Positions 13,201-23,018 of a stretch of DNA of 64,000 nucleotides are shown piece by piece; position 1 is the first letter of the stretch, and the number at the start of each line of letters is the position of its first letter. The notes beneath the pieces were generated by a model. The model worked only from the letters and a program-made list of their open reading frames with translations, was not told where the DNA came from and ran no database searches. Origin of the DNA: Drosophila miranda (lineage: Eukaryota > Arthropoda > Insecta > Diptera > Drosophilidae); assembly GCF_003369915.1 (NCBI RefSeq), contig NC_046677.1, positions 3,844,001-3,908,000 on the forward strand. The letters run 5' to 3'. The position numbers were made by a program, and so were the translations under genes.

Positions 13201-13329
13201 TCCAGTCGATGCTCCTCCGTTGCTCACTGTTGGGGATCCGACTGCTCCCGATGCTGTCGTCGATGTTGCTGGATCTGTTTTCTGTTCGTCATCTTTATTG
13301 TTCAGCCATTCGTTGCTCACCAAGACCAT
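10289..13329 (-). CDS. Slmap: Slmap (sarcolemma-associated protein, STRIPAK subunit), complete copy C
   Basis: Exons 11953-13329, 11290-11862 and 10289-11224, all phase 0 at the junctions, give about 961 residues. The start MVLVSNEWLNNKDDEQK at 13329 follows an acceptor (GTGCAG). Residues ~265-345 form an FHA domain (VGRLIAK, SRNHAM near 287, SSNGTFIND). Long coiled coils rich in E, Q and K follow, with an acidic DDDDDEYEDNSDDES patch, and the C-terminus is a hydrophobic tail anchor (LVPLGCLALACLIYFLSIRI). In animals SLMAP brings the STRIPAK PP2A phosphatase to autophosphorylated Hippo/MST through the FHA domain and so restrains Hippo signalling; the tail anchors it to ER/nuclear or plasma membranes. 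The orthologue is D. melanogaster CG17494 (from memory). Only this copy keeps the start codon and lies beside the putative 5' exon. Confidence 0.88.
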
Positions 13330-13997
13330 TACTGCACATCCGGAGTTTGGTAGCCAGGCGATTGGGTTCGGTTCGGAAATTTTGAGTAAATTTGTAGTGT
13401 TTTTTGGAGAAACGAAAAAGTAAAATGTTAAAGGCACAAGCTATTTAAGTTTAAGTTAATATCTGTGTGGAAACGGGGCGAAACGACCAATACAGACTGA
13501 ACTCTCACGGGCATCTTGGTTTGAGTTGAAAACACAGGGAAAAATCTCGATCGAAAGGGTTTAGAAAAATGCAGTGGAGAATAGAGAGATTTGTAAAAAC
13601 CGCTCTCTCTACTCTATATATGTAAATACATACTATGTAAGAAACACACCCAATTTTGTCAGAACAGAATAGCTATTTCCTTATGGTGCGTACAAGAGTG
13701 AGTTCAGTGCAGGCGCAGAATAATGTTCCGTATTTAGTATAAAAATAGATTCTTCAAATTATAATTGAACAAACCGAATGCGAGTGCGAGCCGTTTCATG
13801 AGTGCGTGTGTGGTGGTGAGAACAGGGAGAACAGAGCCGCCAAAAAATGATCTTATAGTCGAGCGTGAAATGGGAAGGGGAAGTGCACCCCGCGCGGGTG
13901 CTCCACTATTGAGCCGGAAGATTGCTTAATACGTGCGTGCGATAAAAAACGAAACGGTGGACAGTAGCAGTAGCAACCCTTCGTCCATTCCCCTTAC

Positions 13998-14170
13998 CTT
14001 GGTTGTCCAGAGGCGGCAATAGTGGGGGCCGACCCGACAAAGGGGGAAACAATAACAGCCACCACTGTTGTGGGCGTGCGGCGCTTGGCGACTGGCGACT
14101 GAGCTAGTTATGCGCGTTCGAACAATGCGAGCGCTGTGTTGCTGATTGGCATGGAGCACAGCATAACATA
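13998..14170 (-). promoter_or_regulatory. Probable 5' UTR exon/promoter region of Slmap
   Basis: On the minus strand CAACCAAG|GTAAGG gives a near-consensus donor with the exon end at 13998, just 7 bp outside the tandem unit. This would be the untranslated first exon spliced to the acceptor beside the Slmap start at 13329. The upper limit is arbitrary. If right, the duplication breakpoint fell inside intron 1 and copied the gene body without its promoter. Confidence 0.4.
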
Positions 14171-14987
14171 ACAAATTTGATTGGGGCGATGGCTTCGTGT
14201 GGCTGTGGCTGTTGCTGTTGCACTGCACAACTACATGCGAATGTTCCTGCAGCTGCAGCTGCAGTCGGTGGCTGGCTGGTTCACAAGTTCACAGTGGAGA
14301 ACGATGGGTGGCGGGCGCAGAGGTGTGTGGACGGGCTGGAGTCGCGCGACTCGCCTTTTTGCAATAAAACTGAGACACATGAACTTTCTGTTTTACTTTC
14401 GCTTAATTGAATTTAATTACACAGACATAGGGCTGCGCCGCTGACGATTGAGAATTTACCGTTTTCTGCATTTGTGGAAAAAGGGAACAAGGAATGTTTT
14501 TTTGGCACACACAATTTTCCAATGGGTAATCTGCTGTCGACAATTTCATCATCGATGCGCCCTTTCACTCACCTTGGGGATTTAATAACTTTCTTCTTTT
14601 TTTTATGGTCTATAACTTGATTTATCTTTTTTTATTTCGTTTGGCTTCGATTTTAATTGTTTTCAGTTCTCCAACTCTTCACAATAGGTAGTCGTATTAG
14701 ACACGACACGACACGACATTCTATTGTGACTTGCCACAATAGCAAGGTATGGTAGTCACATATTAAATCAAGTTTGCTTTAAATATAAGTAACTTGTAAT
14801 AATTATCTAAATATTTATTAAAATAATATACTTACGTCGTTACAGCTACGTGCTGCGTCGTGTATAGACCGCCTAACCTATTGGCTACCAGATCAGCGAA
14901 TTATGGCGCAAATGACAGTTACACTTTATACGATAAGTGTGACCGTATAAAAATATCACCTGAAATCGATAAAAAGTTTTCTCTCAG
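14171..14987. other. Intergenic, no gene seen
   Basis: This stretch has CTG/GTT-rich low-complexity runs (14200-14260), a short (ACGAC)n run at 14702-14718 and AT-rich DNA. Open frames here are short and lack coding character. Confidence 0.5.
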
Positions 14988-15659
14988 CTGATTTTAGCCC
15001 GATAGACAAATTAAAAATTCTTGAACTGGACTTTTTACAATCCTTGTCTACTCGCTCTCGCTCCTTTGCTCACTCACTGACACATGCATTTAGAGCACAT
15101 TCATGCATCGAAAAGAAAAATAAATGAGAGCCGGTGCTGGAGAGACGCATCCACTGGACGATCCAGGAGACCCAGTACATCCTCCGAGCCTTACTCAATG
15201 GCTGCTATGTCTAAGAGATCGGGACTCGGGTCTGATTGCCGACAGGCTGGACAGTAACATCTACTGGTGAAATGCGACGAGCCGCCCGCGGTTTCCCTGC
15301 ACCAGGACTACGTGGACTGAAGCGACTGAAACAACGGAGACATTGAGCGGGTGCACTTGACAGCACAACGTACATCACCTGTCTGCTGGTGCTGAAGGAC
15401 AAACGACAGGTAGCTTGGAAGACGGGGCATGACCTCAGCCTGCCCCACCCACTGCCAGCTGGCCAAGGACGGGGTCTCCTGCATCCCACCAAAGAACAAT
15501 TTCATCTTCAGCCAAGAGTAAGAGTACTTCATTCTAAACAAAGGTAGACAGTGCCACTTATTTCGTTTCGAGCGAGCGCACGAAAAAAAGGAACACAGTA
15601 GAAAACGAATAAAACGTCCTTTTTAAGAATTTTTAAATTTGTCTATCGGGCTAAATCAG
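14988..15659. mobile_element. 672-bp inverted-repeat element with GC-rich cargo
   Basis: Two ~44-bp inverted arms bound this segment: 14988-15031 starts CTGATTTTAGCCCGATAGAC, and 15616-15659 is its reverse complement with a few indels. The arms are AT-rich, whereas the middle (about 15120-15540) is clearly GC-richer and contains broken coding-like stretches such as ERRIHWTIQETQYILRALLN (15140-15200), YITCLLVLKDKRQVAWKT (from 15371) and QLAKDGVSCIPPKNNFIFSQ (about 15450-15515). No transposase signature is recognisable. It is best read as a non-autonomous TIR DNA element carrying a captured, decaying piece of an unidentified gene. Similar AAATCNGATAAAAG strings just outside each end may relate to target-site duplication. 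Confidence 0.55.
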
Positions 15660-15810
15660 ATAAAAGACTCTGCACGTCGTTTTCTAGATTTCGTAATTAT
15701 TAGATATTTTTCCTACATTTCATTTTACCTGAAACATATGTACATTCCATCCTAGAGTATCACAGGCGCGATCTATACCAAATAGAAACCGCATTTTTTG
15801 TTTGCAAAAA

Positions 15811-17191
15811 CTAATTTAATTGAAAACTTTTAAATTTGTCAAAATTGTAAAATCCAGCACGCACTTGTCGTCCTCCGAAGAAACGCCCATTAAGATCTAC
15901 AACAGCTGGAAGGGTAAACGTAGACGCATTAGCTAAAATGTGAAAGCAAAATAGACGATACACAATGTAGTTACCTTTAATGGCACTTTCAATGCGCTTA
16001 AACTCCACAAAGATTTTGACGGCATCTTCTGGCGAAGTTCCGAACGCTTCATGAATGATGACACTATTCACTTCCCCATACTTGGTGTTACACTCGTCCT
16101 TCACTTCTGGCTCCAGCTCCTCATCTACATCGCCAGGACCAACCATGTTTCGCAGCAAAACCACTTTACTAGGATCTTTCATTATTTCTGTAATGCTGGG
16201 CACAGGCTCAGTGGCAGCAGGTGTAGTCACTGCCATTGGAAGCTGCGGTGGTGGCATAGCCAAATGGCCCGGGCTTGACGCTGAGGGAGGCGACGTGGAT
16301 GGTGGCGTCACGAACACATCCTTTTCGTGAATGATGCGTCCACCACGCTTCGAGGTCTTCTCCACTTGCAAGGCCATGGACATTCCCTGCTCTGATTTTC
16401 CCAGTCCCTGTCCATCTTTAAAACCATATTTCGCCATTATCTTGGCAGCCACCGAGCTTGCTGAGTAGGGTATTGTTACGTTGGAGGAACCATCTCCATT
16501 GTCGATGGATATCTCTTGCAGTGACGGCGGTGGAGCGATTGCGGCGCCCCCTCCTTGTTTTGCTACAGATCCCGGGGGTGGGGGACTGTATTTGTCCTCA
16601 TCGCTTTGCCTCTGACCAAATCCGCTGAACTTCATTGACGGCGGTGAACGTGAGGCGTCATCTCTGTGGTTTTCTCGGCGTCCACTGCGACCACGTTTTC
16701 GATCTCTATCCCTATCGCGATCGCGGTCTTCGCGGCCGCATCCTCCAGCGCCGCCAACACCACTGTTTCGTGACTTTTCACTGTTCTTCGTTTTTTCTTT
16801 TAGTTTCTCATACTCGTTGGGCCACTGCGGATCGTACTCATCCACAAAATCCCAATCATCTTTCTTTATGCATTCAAGTACCGGAGGTGGCAAAGCGGTG
16901 CCGGAAATTACGGGTTTGGCCACCGAAATGTTCGAAAAGGGGGGAGTTTCCGATTCCGCAGGGCGCTTGGAGCGGAGATTTACCAGCGGTGTCATTAGCT
17001 GAAGATAAAAAAGTTGTACACCGGTGTAAATTATGTTCCTCAGACAATCTCACCGGTTTCTTAATCGGTTCCTTTGGTTTGGGAAGCTGCGCCTTTTTAA
17101 CTGCGAGCTGGGTTTGCAGCATTTTGATGCCCGATGACCATCCATCTATTTGACTAGCTCGAGCTTTGTCTATATCGTCGTAGAGATCCAT
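15811..17191 (-). CDS. Spf45: Spf45 splicing factor (G-patch, UHM-type RRM)
   Basis: Exons 17054-17191, 15975-16998 and 15811-15905 give about 418 residues starting MDLYDDIDKARASQIDGWSS. A 5' UTR acceptor (TTTTAG) sits 19 bp upstream of the ATG. The middle has DWDFVDEYDPQWPNEYEKLK and an Arg/Asp repeat (DRDRDRDR). A G-patch follows (AAKIMAKYGFKDGQGLGKSE), then a C-terminal U2AF-homology RRM ending GRFFGGRQVRAGFYNFDKF. SPF45 binds UHM-ligand motifs of SF1, U2AF65 and SF3b155 and acts in second-step and alternative 3' splice-site choice (Sxl in Drosophila). The last exon is only 95 bp. The neighbours are transcribed independently. D. melanogaster Spf45 is CG17540, a pericentric gene by memory. 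Confidence 0.93.
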
Positions 17192-17559
17192 ATTTTTATA
17201 ATTTTCCACCTAAAAGTCAATTAGTTGATATGTATAAGTTAAAGCCAAGCCTGTTTAAAAGTGGAATCAGAATCAGAATCAAAATCCAGCCAGCATTCGT
17301 ATCGGTGCGTTCCTGAACGCAGACACTTTGCTATAGTGTGCGCAAATGCGTTATTGACAAAGAAAATTCTGACGGATGCTGATTATATATATTTTTCGAG
17401 ATTCAACTGATTTTCAGAGTTTGGTTAAAAGCCCCCACCGCCAAGCTTAATCCTTATCCGCGGCCGATAAAATTAAAACATAAACATGCTCCACACACAC
17501 AATAAATATAAATAAACGGTCTTAAATATGCTGACGAATTATTTAAGTTCGATCACACA

Positions 17560-17960
17560 TATTCCTCGTTTTTGATATCCGGTTTAATATTACTAGCTAG
17601 ATAGAATCAATTTTCTACTTGACTGGCTTGTTTGAAATGCTTGATTTGTTTTCCTTGCTTTAATTGTTTTATTTTGGTGCCTCAACATATAGCCGAACTT
17701 AGCCCACTTAAGCCCCCTCTATTAAAATAGTTCAACTACTTGAGGTAAAAGGTGGAAAATATTAACGATTGTAAATTCTTCTTGTAGATTCATGCCATCT
17801 TTCCTTTGAACTAAAAAAAAAACACGATATCTTTCACCTGAACGGCGCTAAAATGATTAAATTTGCATTATTTTCGGTGGAATATTGAAATACCCCCTTG
17901 GCTTATAATAGGTTAATCGTTCTCCGTCAAGGATGGGAAACCATATTGCTCAATTTTGAT
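17560..17960 (+). repeat. Dispersed repeat R1, copy 1
   Basis: This ~400-bp AT-rich module contains TTTTATTTTGGTGCCTCAAC, AACTTAGCCCAC..AAGCCCC, CACGATATCTTTCACCTGAAC and TTAATCGTTCTCCGTCAAGG in order. The same ordered landmarks recur at 18030-18440 (direct) and inverted at about 32810-33110. No coding capacity or terminal repeats are evident. It is probably a non-autonomous mobile element or Helitron-like fragment of unknown family. Confidence 0.6.
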
Positions 17961-18029
17961 CTTCCGCCAAATAATTCTGGCTATATAGAACATTTAGCCA
18001 CGCGCACATAATTTTATCCAATTAATGAA

Positions 18030-18440
18030 TCAATTTTCTACTTGACTGGCTTGTTTTAAATACTTGATTTTTTCCCCTCTACGGCGATTGCTTTAATGGT
18101 TTTATTTTGGTGCCTCAACAACAGTATATCGGTAAGAAATCGAACTTAGCCCACTCAAGCCCCATTTATTTAAACAGGATAACAATAGAGTTAAACCACG
18201 GAAAATATTACTATTAACAATATTATTATTCTATTATTATAGTTCTTCTTTTAGATCCACCCTATCTTTTATCTTTGCTTAAATAAAAGACCACGAGATC
18301 TTTAACCTGAACTGCGCTTAAATTCTTCAAAATTCAAAATTGTCGTAGAGTGTATTTTAATATTCACTGGCCGACAATGGTCTAATCGTTCTCTGTCCAT
18401 GATCGGAAATCAAATTCCTCGTATTTAGATATTCTCTTGC
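18030..18440 (+). repeat. Dispersed repeat R1, copy 2 (direct to copy 1)
   Basis: It shows the same order of motifs as copy 1: CTACTTGACTGGCTTGTTT, TTTATTTTGGTGCCTCAACA, AACTTAGCCCACTCAAGCCC, CACGAGATCTTTAACCTGAACT and TCGTTCTCTGTCCATGATCGG. Spacing is similar, with many substitutions and small indels. The two copies lie about 470 bp apart, which suggests an old tandem array or nested insertion. Confidence 0.6.
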
Positions 18441-18689
18441 TACCTTAGTAAAATGGCTGTAAAATGTGACGTTTTTTTCAACACCATATTTTCTTGATTT
18501 TTTCTATATTTTTAGTTAATTAGCTGTAAATAAGTTCAAAACGAAAAGCCAGAAAAAATACAAAATATTAATTTTTTGAATAACAAAAAAAAAATTATTT
18601 TATATTTATGTCAAAGAAAATGGAAAAACAGTTCCAAGAAAAAAGTTTTAAGAAAAATTAGCTCTATTAATAATTAATGGAGTTTTGGT

Positions 18690-19010
18690 AGAGATAATAC
18701 CTCAAAATTGTCTCATTCATGATTTAAGTCCTTCAAGGTATCGTACTGCCTTGTAAAAGCATAAACTTTTGCTGCAAGGAAGCTCCACTTATACTCAATT
18801 GGATTTAAGTCCAGACTCATTGCTTCCCACTTGATCAGCGGTTTATTGTGTGTTTCAAAATAACCCATTGCTAAAATTTCCATTGATCACAATGGAAATG
18901 CTCAGCAAATGAAATTAAATCTACCAATTCTATATATGCTTGAGGATACATCCTGTCGGATAGAAAACATATTGGAGACTTCATTTTAGCACTAAAGGCA
19001 GCCGATATCA
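18690..19010 (-). mobile_element. Tc1-type transposase relic
   Basis: The reverse complement of 18720-18890 reads NKPLIKWEAMSLDLNPIEYK, then WSFLAAKVYAFTRQYDTLKDL. This is the C-terminal DDE region of Tc1-like transposases (consensus W.A.SPDLNPIE..W). Upstream, the stretch around 18900-19010 reads SPICFLSDRMYPQAYIELVD, matching the segment before it. The frame breaks and the catalytic context is degraded (SPD has become SLD), so it is a dead fragment. An imperfect palindrome that could be joined ends of the element lies at 19012-19070. Confidence 0.7.
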
Positions 19011-19011
19011 T

Positions 19012-19070
19012 AAGCGCTAACCATACAGTATATACTGTATATATATATATATACTGTATGGTTAGTGCTT
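19012..19070. repeat. Near-perfect palindrome around a TA-repeat core
   Basis: AGCGCTAACCATACAGTATA (19013-19032) is mirrored by TACTGTATGGTTAGTGCTT (19052-19070) with one mismatch, separated by alternating TA. It would extrude as a hairpin. It borders the Tc1-type relic and may be its terminal repeats. Confidence 0.7.
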
Positions 19071-19505
19071 GTAGCAGTTGCTCGTTATGACGATATTTAT
19101 TAAAGAGATCTGAATCCGTCTGAATTCAAGTCCAAGAAATTGTGATTTTCAAAAAGGCCATGCGCGCATCTTTAGCGCAGTTTGCCAACTTTGTTTTGAT
19201 ACGTGAGGTTACAATTTTCGTGCAAAATTTGGCTCACACGTTGCCTGGGGATTGTGCAAATGCCGACGATTTATGCGGTAACCGTGTGGATCTATTAAGT
19301 CGATCCGCTTATCACTTATCACTGCGCTTCTCAAAACATTAAAAAACATGATTGCACATACATACATATATGTATGTAGCGGTTTTTTACGTCGTGAAAC
19401 GTTTTGAAACGTCTGCAGAGTATGTGGAAAAAGGTATGTTTCCAATTAGTTTCCATGCGAACAGCTGAGTTGGGAAAAAAGAAGTAGCTCTAGGCTCCAA
19501 CAACA
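19071..19505. other. Upstream region of the Scyl3-type gene
   Basis: This holds AT-rich DNA with a CATACATATATGTATG simple repeat near 19358-19378. No coding exon is seen; it presumably carries the promoter of the gene starting at 19506. Confidence 0.4.
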
Positions 19506-21661
19506 ATGGGCAATGAAGGAAGCAAGTTAAAAGGCTTAATTATTGACAAAAATGCGGTAGAGGTCAACGACTTCTGGGCCCTATATAATGCAGAATCCCC
19601 AACGACGTCCAACGAAGAGGGCGGCGGCGCTCAACTTCTGTCCATATTTCAAGGTGAAATTCTAGTGAAGGGGCAACTATGGAGTCCAGTGGGCCCTATG
19701 GAGAGAGCCATAAAGGTATGAATGAGAAAAGTAAATCCTTCCCGAATGTATATAATTAAGCAAGCTTTTTTTAGAACCTCATGATCTATCGACATCCGTA
19801 CATATTAAAATATGTGACCACATGGGAACAGTCGGGACAAAAGCATCTTGCCACGGAGAGAGTCAGGCCACTTAACGACGTGCTAGCTAAACAGAGCGAC
19901 ATACAAGTGTGCCTGGGTCTACGAACTATACTGCGCAGCCTAATATTTTTGATTGAAAAGGCACTGGCAAGACATTTGAATATATGCACACATTCCGTTT
20001 ATGTGACAGACAGTGGGAGCTGGCGTCTGGCTGGCTTCGAGTACGTTTGGAAAGCTAAAGAGGTTAACAAACAATTGCTCGATCTTGCAAGTACTTTTAT
20101 GGATCCAAAAAACCTCGGGGAAGATTTTGAGCAGTTCGCTTTTGCTTCCCTATGCGAGAGTGTCCTGGAAAAATGTAGACCTGCTGCCGGCGACGCTGGT
20201 ACTCCGCATGTGCCCGAGTTTCGCGAGTATTGCAGCACCCACTTAAAACACAAAAACACGGAGCTAAGACCCAAGCTTTCAGCCGTCTTACTGCATCCGT
20301 ACTTCAATCATGAGTTTGTACTAATACATTCCTTTCTCTTTGAGTTGCCGTTGAAGTCGATCCAAGAGCGCCAGCAATTTTTTAGCACATTAATTGAACG
20401 TTTGCGTTGCTTTGATGAGCAAATGGTGGCCTCTCAGCTTGCCAGCGATTTGCTCTCCAGGATGGTTCTACTCGATCCCACCGCCCAACTGTGTGTGCAA
20501 CCGTACGTGCTGCGGACAAAGGCCACAGACGGTGCAGGCGCAACTGTATCTCTGTTTTCTCCACAGACTTACGTACAGTATCTTCTTCCACATATACTCA
20601 AGATGTTCCGCCTCCGAGATGCACAAATCCGTTTGATACTATTGGACTATTTTATGGAGTACGTTCGTCTCTTGGACGATGAGCAGCTACAGAGTGAGAT
20701 TCTCCCGCATTTGCAGCTCGGAATGAGCGACACCAATGACGTGCTAGTGGCCAAAACATTAAGATCCATGGCTGATTTGGTGCCTATTTTAGGGGCAAAT
20801 AAAGTTCTAGGTGGAGACCGTCGCCGCTGTTTTTCCGATGGTCGCCCGCATGCAGCTGTATCCACAGATAGCCAGCATCTGTTGACAGAGCCGCGTTCCA
20901 TAACTCCTTTAATGAATGGCAATTCCATAGATGCAGAAGACGACGAATTCATGGTTTCCGGCAGCCCCCTGCCAACGGAAAACAATGTAGCTCCTCTGTC
21001 GTTGCGACTTAGTCCTGATGGCGGAGAAGACGAGAAAGATCTGACGAATTTAATTGAGAAACCTCAGGAGACGGACCGCAGCAGCCACCCTGAAAACAAT
21101 TCCAATAGTTTCACCGCTGCCCACGACAACACACTGATCAATGCGGATGAGGAGGAGGTCTGGTCCGACTGGGACACTACAGATGAGCTGCAGCGCCTGC
21201 ATGTTAAGCAAGCCGGATTGGAGGAACAGTTGCCCACTGGCGAGTTGGCTTTGAATATTTTGGAGACCAACAGTAGTGCCTCTACGCAGGCGACGCAAAC
21301 CTCTTCGAGCGACTCCTACCGTACCGCCTGCTCCAACCTATCAATATCAACCACCAAGCTAGCGGCGCAACCGAGTCGCACGCTCATCGATGATCTGAAC
21401 GCCCTCGATATACAAGTGCAGTTGGCTACGCCGCCGGGTAGATCAGAGTTGACAGAGTTTGATTTTTTCAAGGACATGGAGCCGGTCATAGAATGCAAAG
21501 CAACTAGTAGCAGTGCCCCGACAGAGGTGATTCATGTGGACGCCAGTCGCTTTGCGGCAGCCACAGTGACCCCCAATGGTGACGATCTGGGCGATGAGGC
21601 GAATCAGGGTTGGGGTCACGACGATCAGGATGAAGATGATGTTGTATGGGGCACGAACTAG
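19506..21661 (+). CDS. SCYL3/PACE-1-like pseudokinase
   Basis: Two exons, 19506-19715 and 19775-21661, give about 698 residues. The N-terminus MGNEGSKLKG fits an N-myristoylation site, as in SCYL3. The first ~270 residues form a kinase-like lobe (IYRHPYILKYVTTWEQSGQK, ATERVRPLNDVL, then LRSLIFLIEKALARHLNICT) in which the HRD and DFG catalytic motifs are replaced (ARHLN, GSWRLAGFEYV), so it is a pseudokinase. A HEAT-repeat region (EYVRLLDDEQLQSEILPHLQ and on) and an acidic, disordered tail ending DEDDVVWGTN follow. SCYL proteins act at Golgi/ER and adhesion sites; SCYL3 binds ezrin. The closest fly gene by memory is CG1344. The convergent neighbour is Not3. Confidence 0.85.
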
Positions 21662-21707
21662 AACACTAGAACAAGAGGTCTGCAGGTTGAAATTCTGTAA
21701 ACTGCAC

Positions 21708-21713
21708 AATAAA
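21708..21713 (+). terminator. Poly(A) signal of the Scyl3-type gene
   Basis: AATAAA lies 47 bp after the stop codon, followed by a TGT-rich stretch. It implies a very short 3' UTR. Confidence 0.6.
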
Positions 21714-23018
21714 GTCCATGCCATGTAATTGAATGTCATGTATATTTTGATGCATTTTCATTAATCTTTAAAATGTTTTCAGTTTTTTTTCGTGTTGTTG
21801 TTCTGCATGCGTTTAAAACTATTTTTGTAAAATTGTTAAATATTTCCTCATACATTGCTAGCAAAAATGCTATATTTACGCAAAAACATTCTAAAATGCG
21901 GTTATTTTCCATTTACTTTATCCATTAAATTAATCATTTGACTATTAATATTAACATGTAAACACTCCATCAGAATAAAATCTAAAAACAAGCGTCTAAA
22001 ATGAATTAACGGAACAAGTTCTAGCTTTTACTTCGGTGCCGTGCCATTTGGAGGAGATCTCGGATCCAACGAGGAGGTCGAAAGCAAACACTCTAAACAC
22101 ATCTTAAAGCAAAGGCTAGAACCATTCCAACGTAGAAAAATCAAAAGAACAGAACGCCGAATAAGTTCAACTATTTACTCACGCTTTTATTTTGTTTTTG
22201 TTCTTATATTTAAAAAAGTTTCATTTATGCATTAATTTGTTGTTTTGTTTCCTAGCCTTTCGACACATCATGCAACTTAATCAATGATCTTAGTAATCGT
22301 AATTACATTAATAAATTTAAATAAGATCAGCTGAAATTTGTTTGTTTTTCTTTCGCGTCTTATTCTAAACGCGAAAAAACGCATAAAAATCGGTGCGCTA
22401 AATGTTTTTGATGTTTCTTTTTTTTTTGTGTTTGTTTTGTTTTTTATCATTAAAAGTGTACTGCATTCGGATGCGACTTTTATACATTATGCGAATTGGG
22501 AGTTGAGAGGGAATCACGTAACTCTTTGCAATGCTATTTGCTTGAATGGATTGAAGGTACGCTAAGCGACATGGATCTGATCTGGGGTCTGGGGTCTGGG
22601 AGTTTTGCATGGTTCGGTTCTTATTTTGTATCTCTCTTGCGCTTGATTTCTGGAGGGCCTTGTGAGATGGTTCGAATAGTGTAAAAAAAATAAACGTAAT
22701 TATAAACAATAAAACATTTATATAAAAAAGCATATGTTTTTACATGCATTCCGAACAATTATCATACTTCATTTTTTTCCTTTTAACTTATGTTTACAGT
22801 TTGCTGGCATTATCGCTTATTTTTCTTTCCTCTTCTCTCTCTCTGTTGTTTATTGTTTCTAGGCGTATGTAAGTGTAATGGTTATGGGTTTGAGTTTGGG
22901 TTTGGGAGCGGGTGGGGTTGTGGTTGTGGTTTTTTATGAAAATGGTATTGGTTTCATTTATTTTTTTAATGGATTGATTTTCTTATAGACAGACGAAGCA
23001 ATACACATTGCAACATTA
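21714..23018. other. Convergent intergenic region, 3' UTR of Not3
   Basis: AT-rich DNA lies between the Scyl3-type gene (+) and Not3 (-). T runs and GT-rich stretches near 22860-22950 are probably Not3 3' UTR. No protein-coding or RNA gene is recognised. Confidence 0.45.

Larger units (their letters stand above)
882..13991. repeat. Three-copy direct tandem duplication containing Slmap
   Basis: The same unit is present three times head to tail: about 882-5161 (A), 5162-9480 (B) and 9481-13991 (C). A and B are offset by 4319 bp over the gene, and B and C likewise. Unit A lacks 39 bp near 1488 (3' flank). Units A and B both lack about 192 bp that C keeps at about 13181-13372. Internal junctions read ...CCATTCCCTCTAAG..., joining the outer left border (TTTCCCTCTAAG) to the outer right border (CCATTCCCCTTAC) with about 5 bp of microhomology. 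Identity between units is very high, with only scattered base changes, so the event is young. Confidence 0.9.

Noticed and set aside
882-13991. Considering the Slmap units as an assembly error only
   Set aside because: Each unit carries private differences (39-bp and 192-bp deletions, several substitutions), so they are not a simple stutter, though long-read confirmation is still needed.
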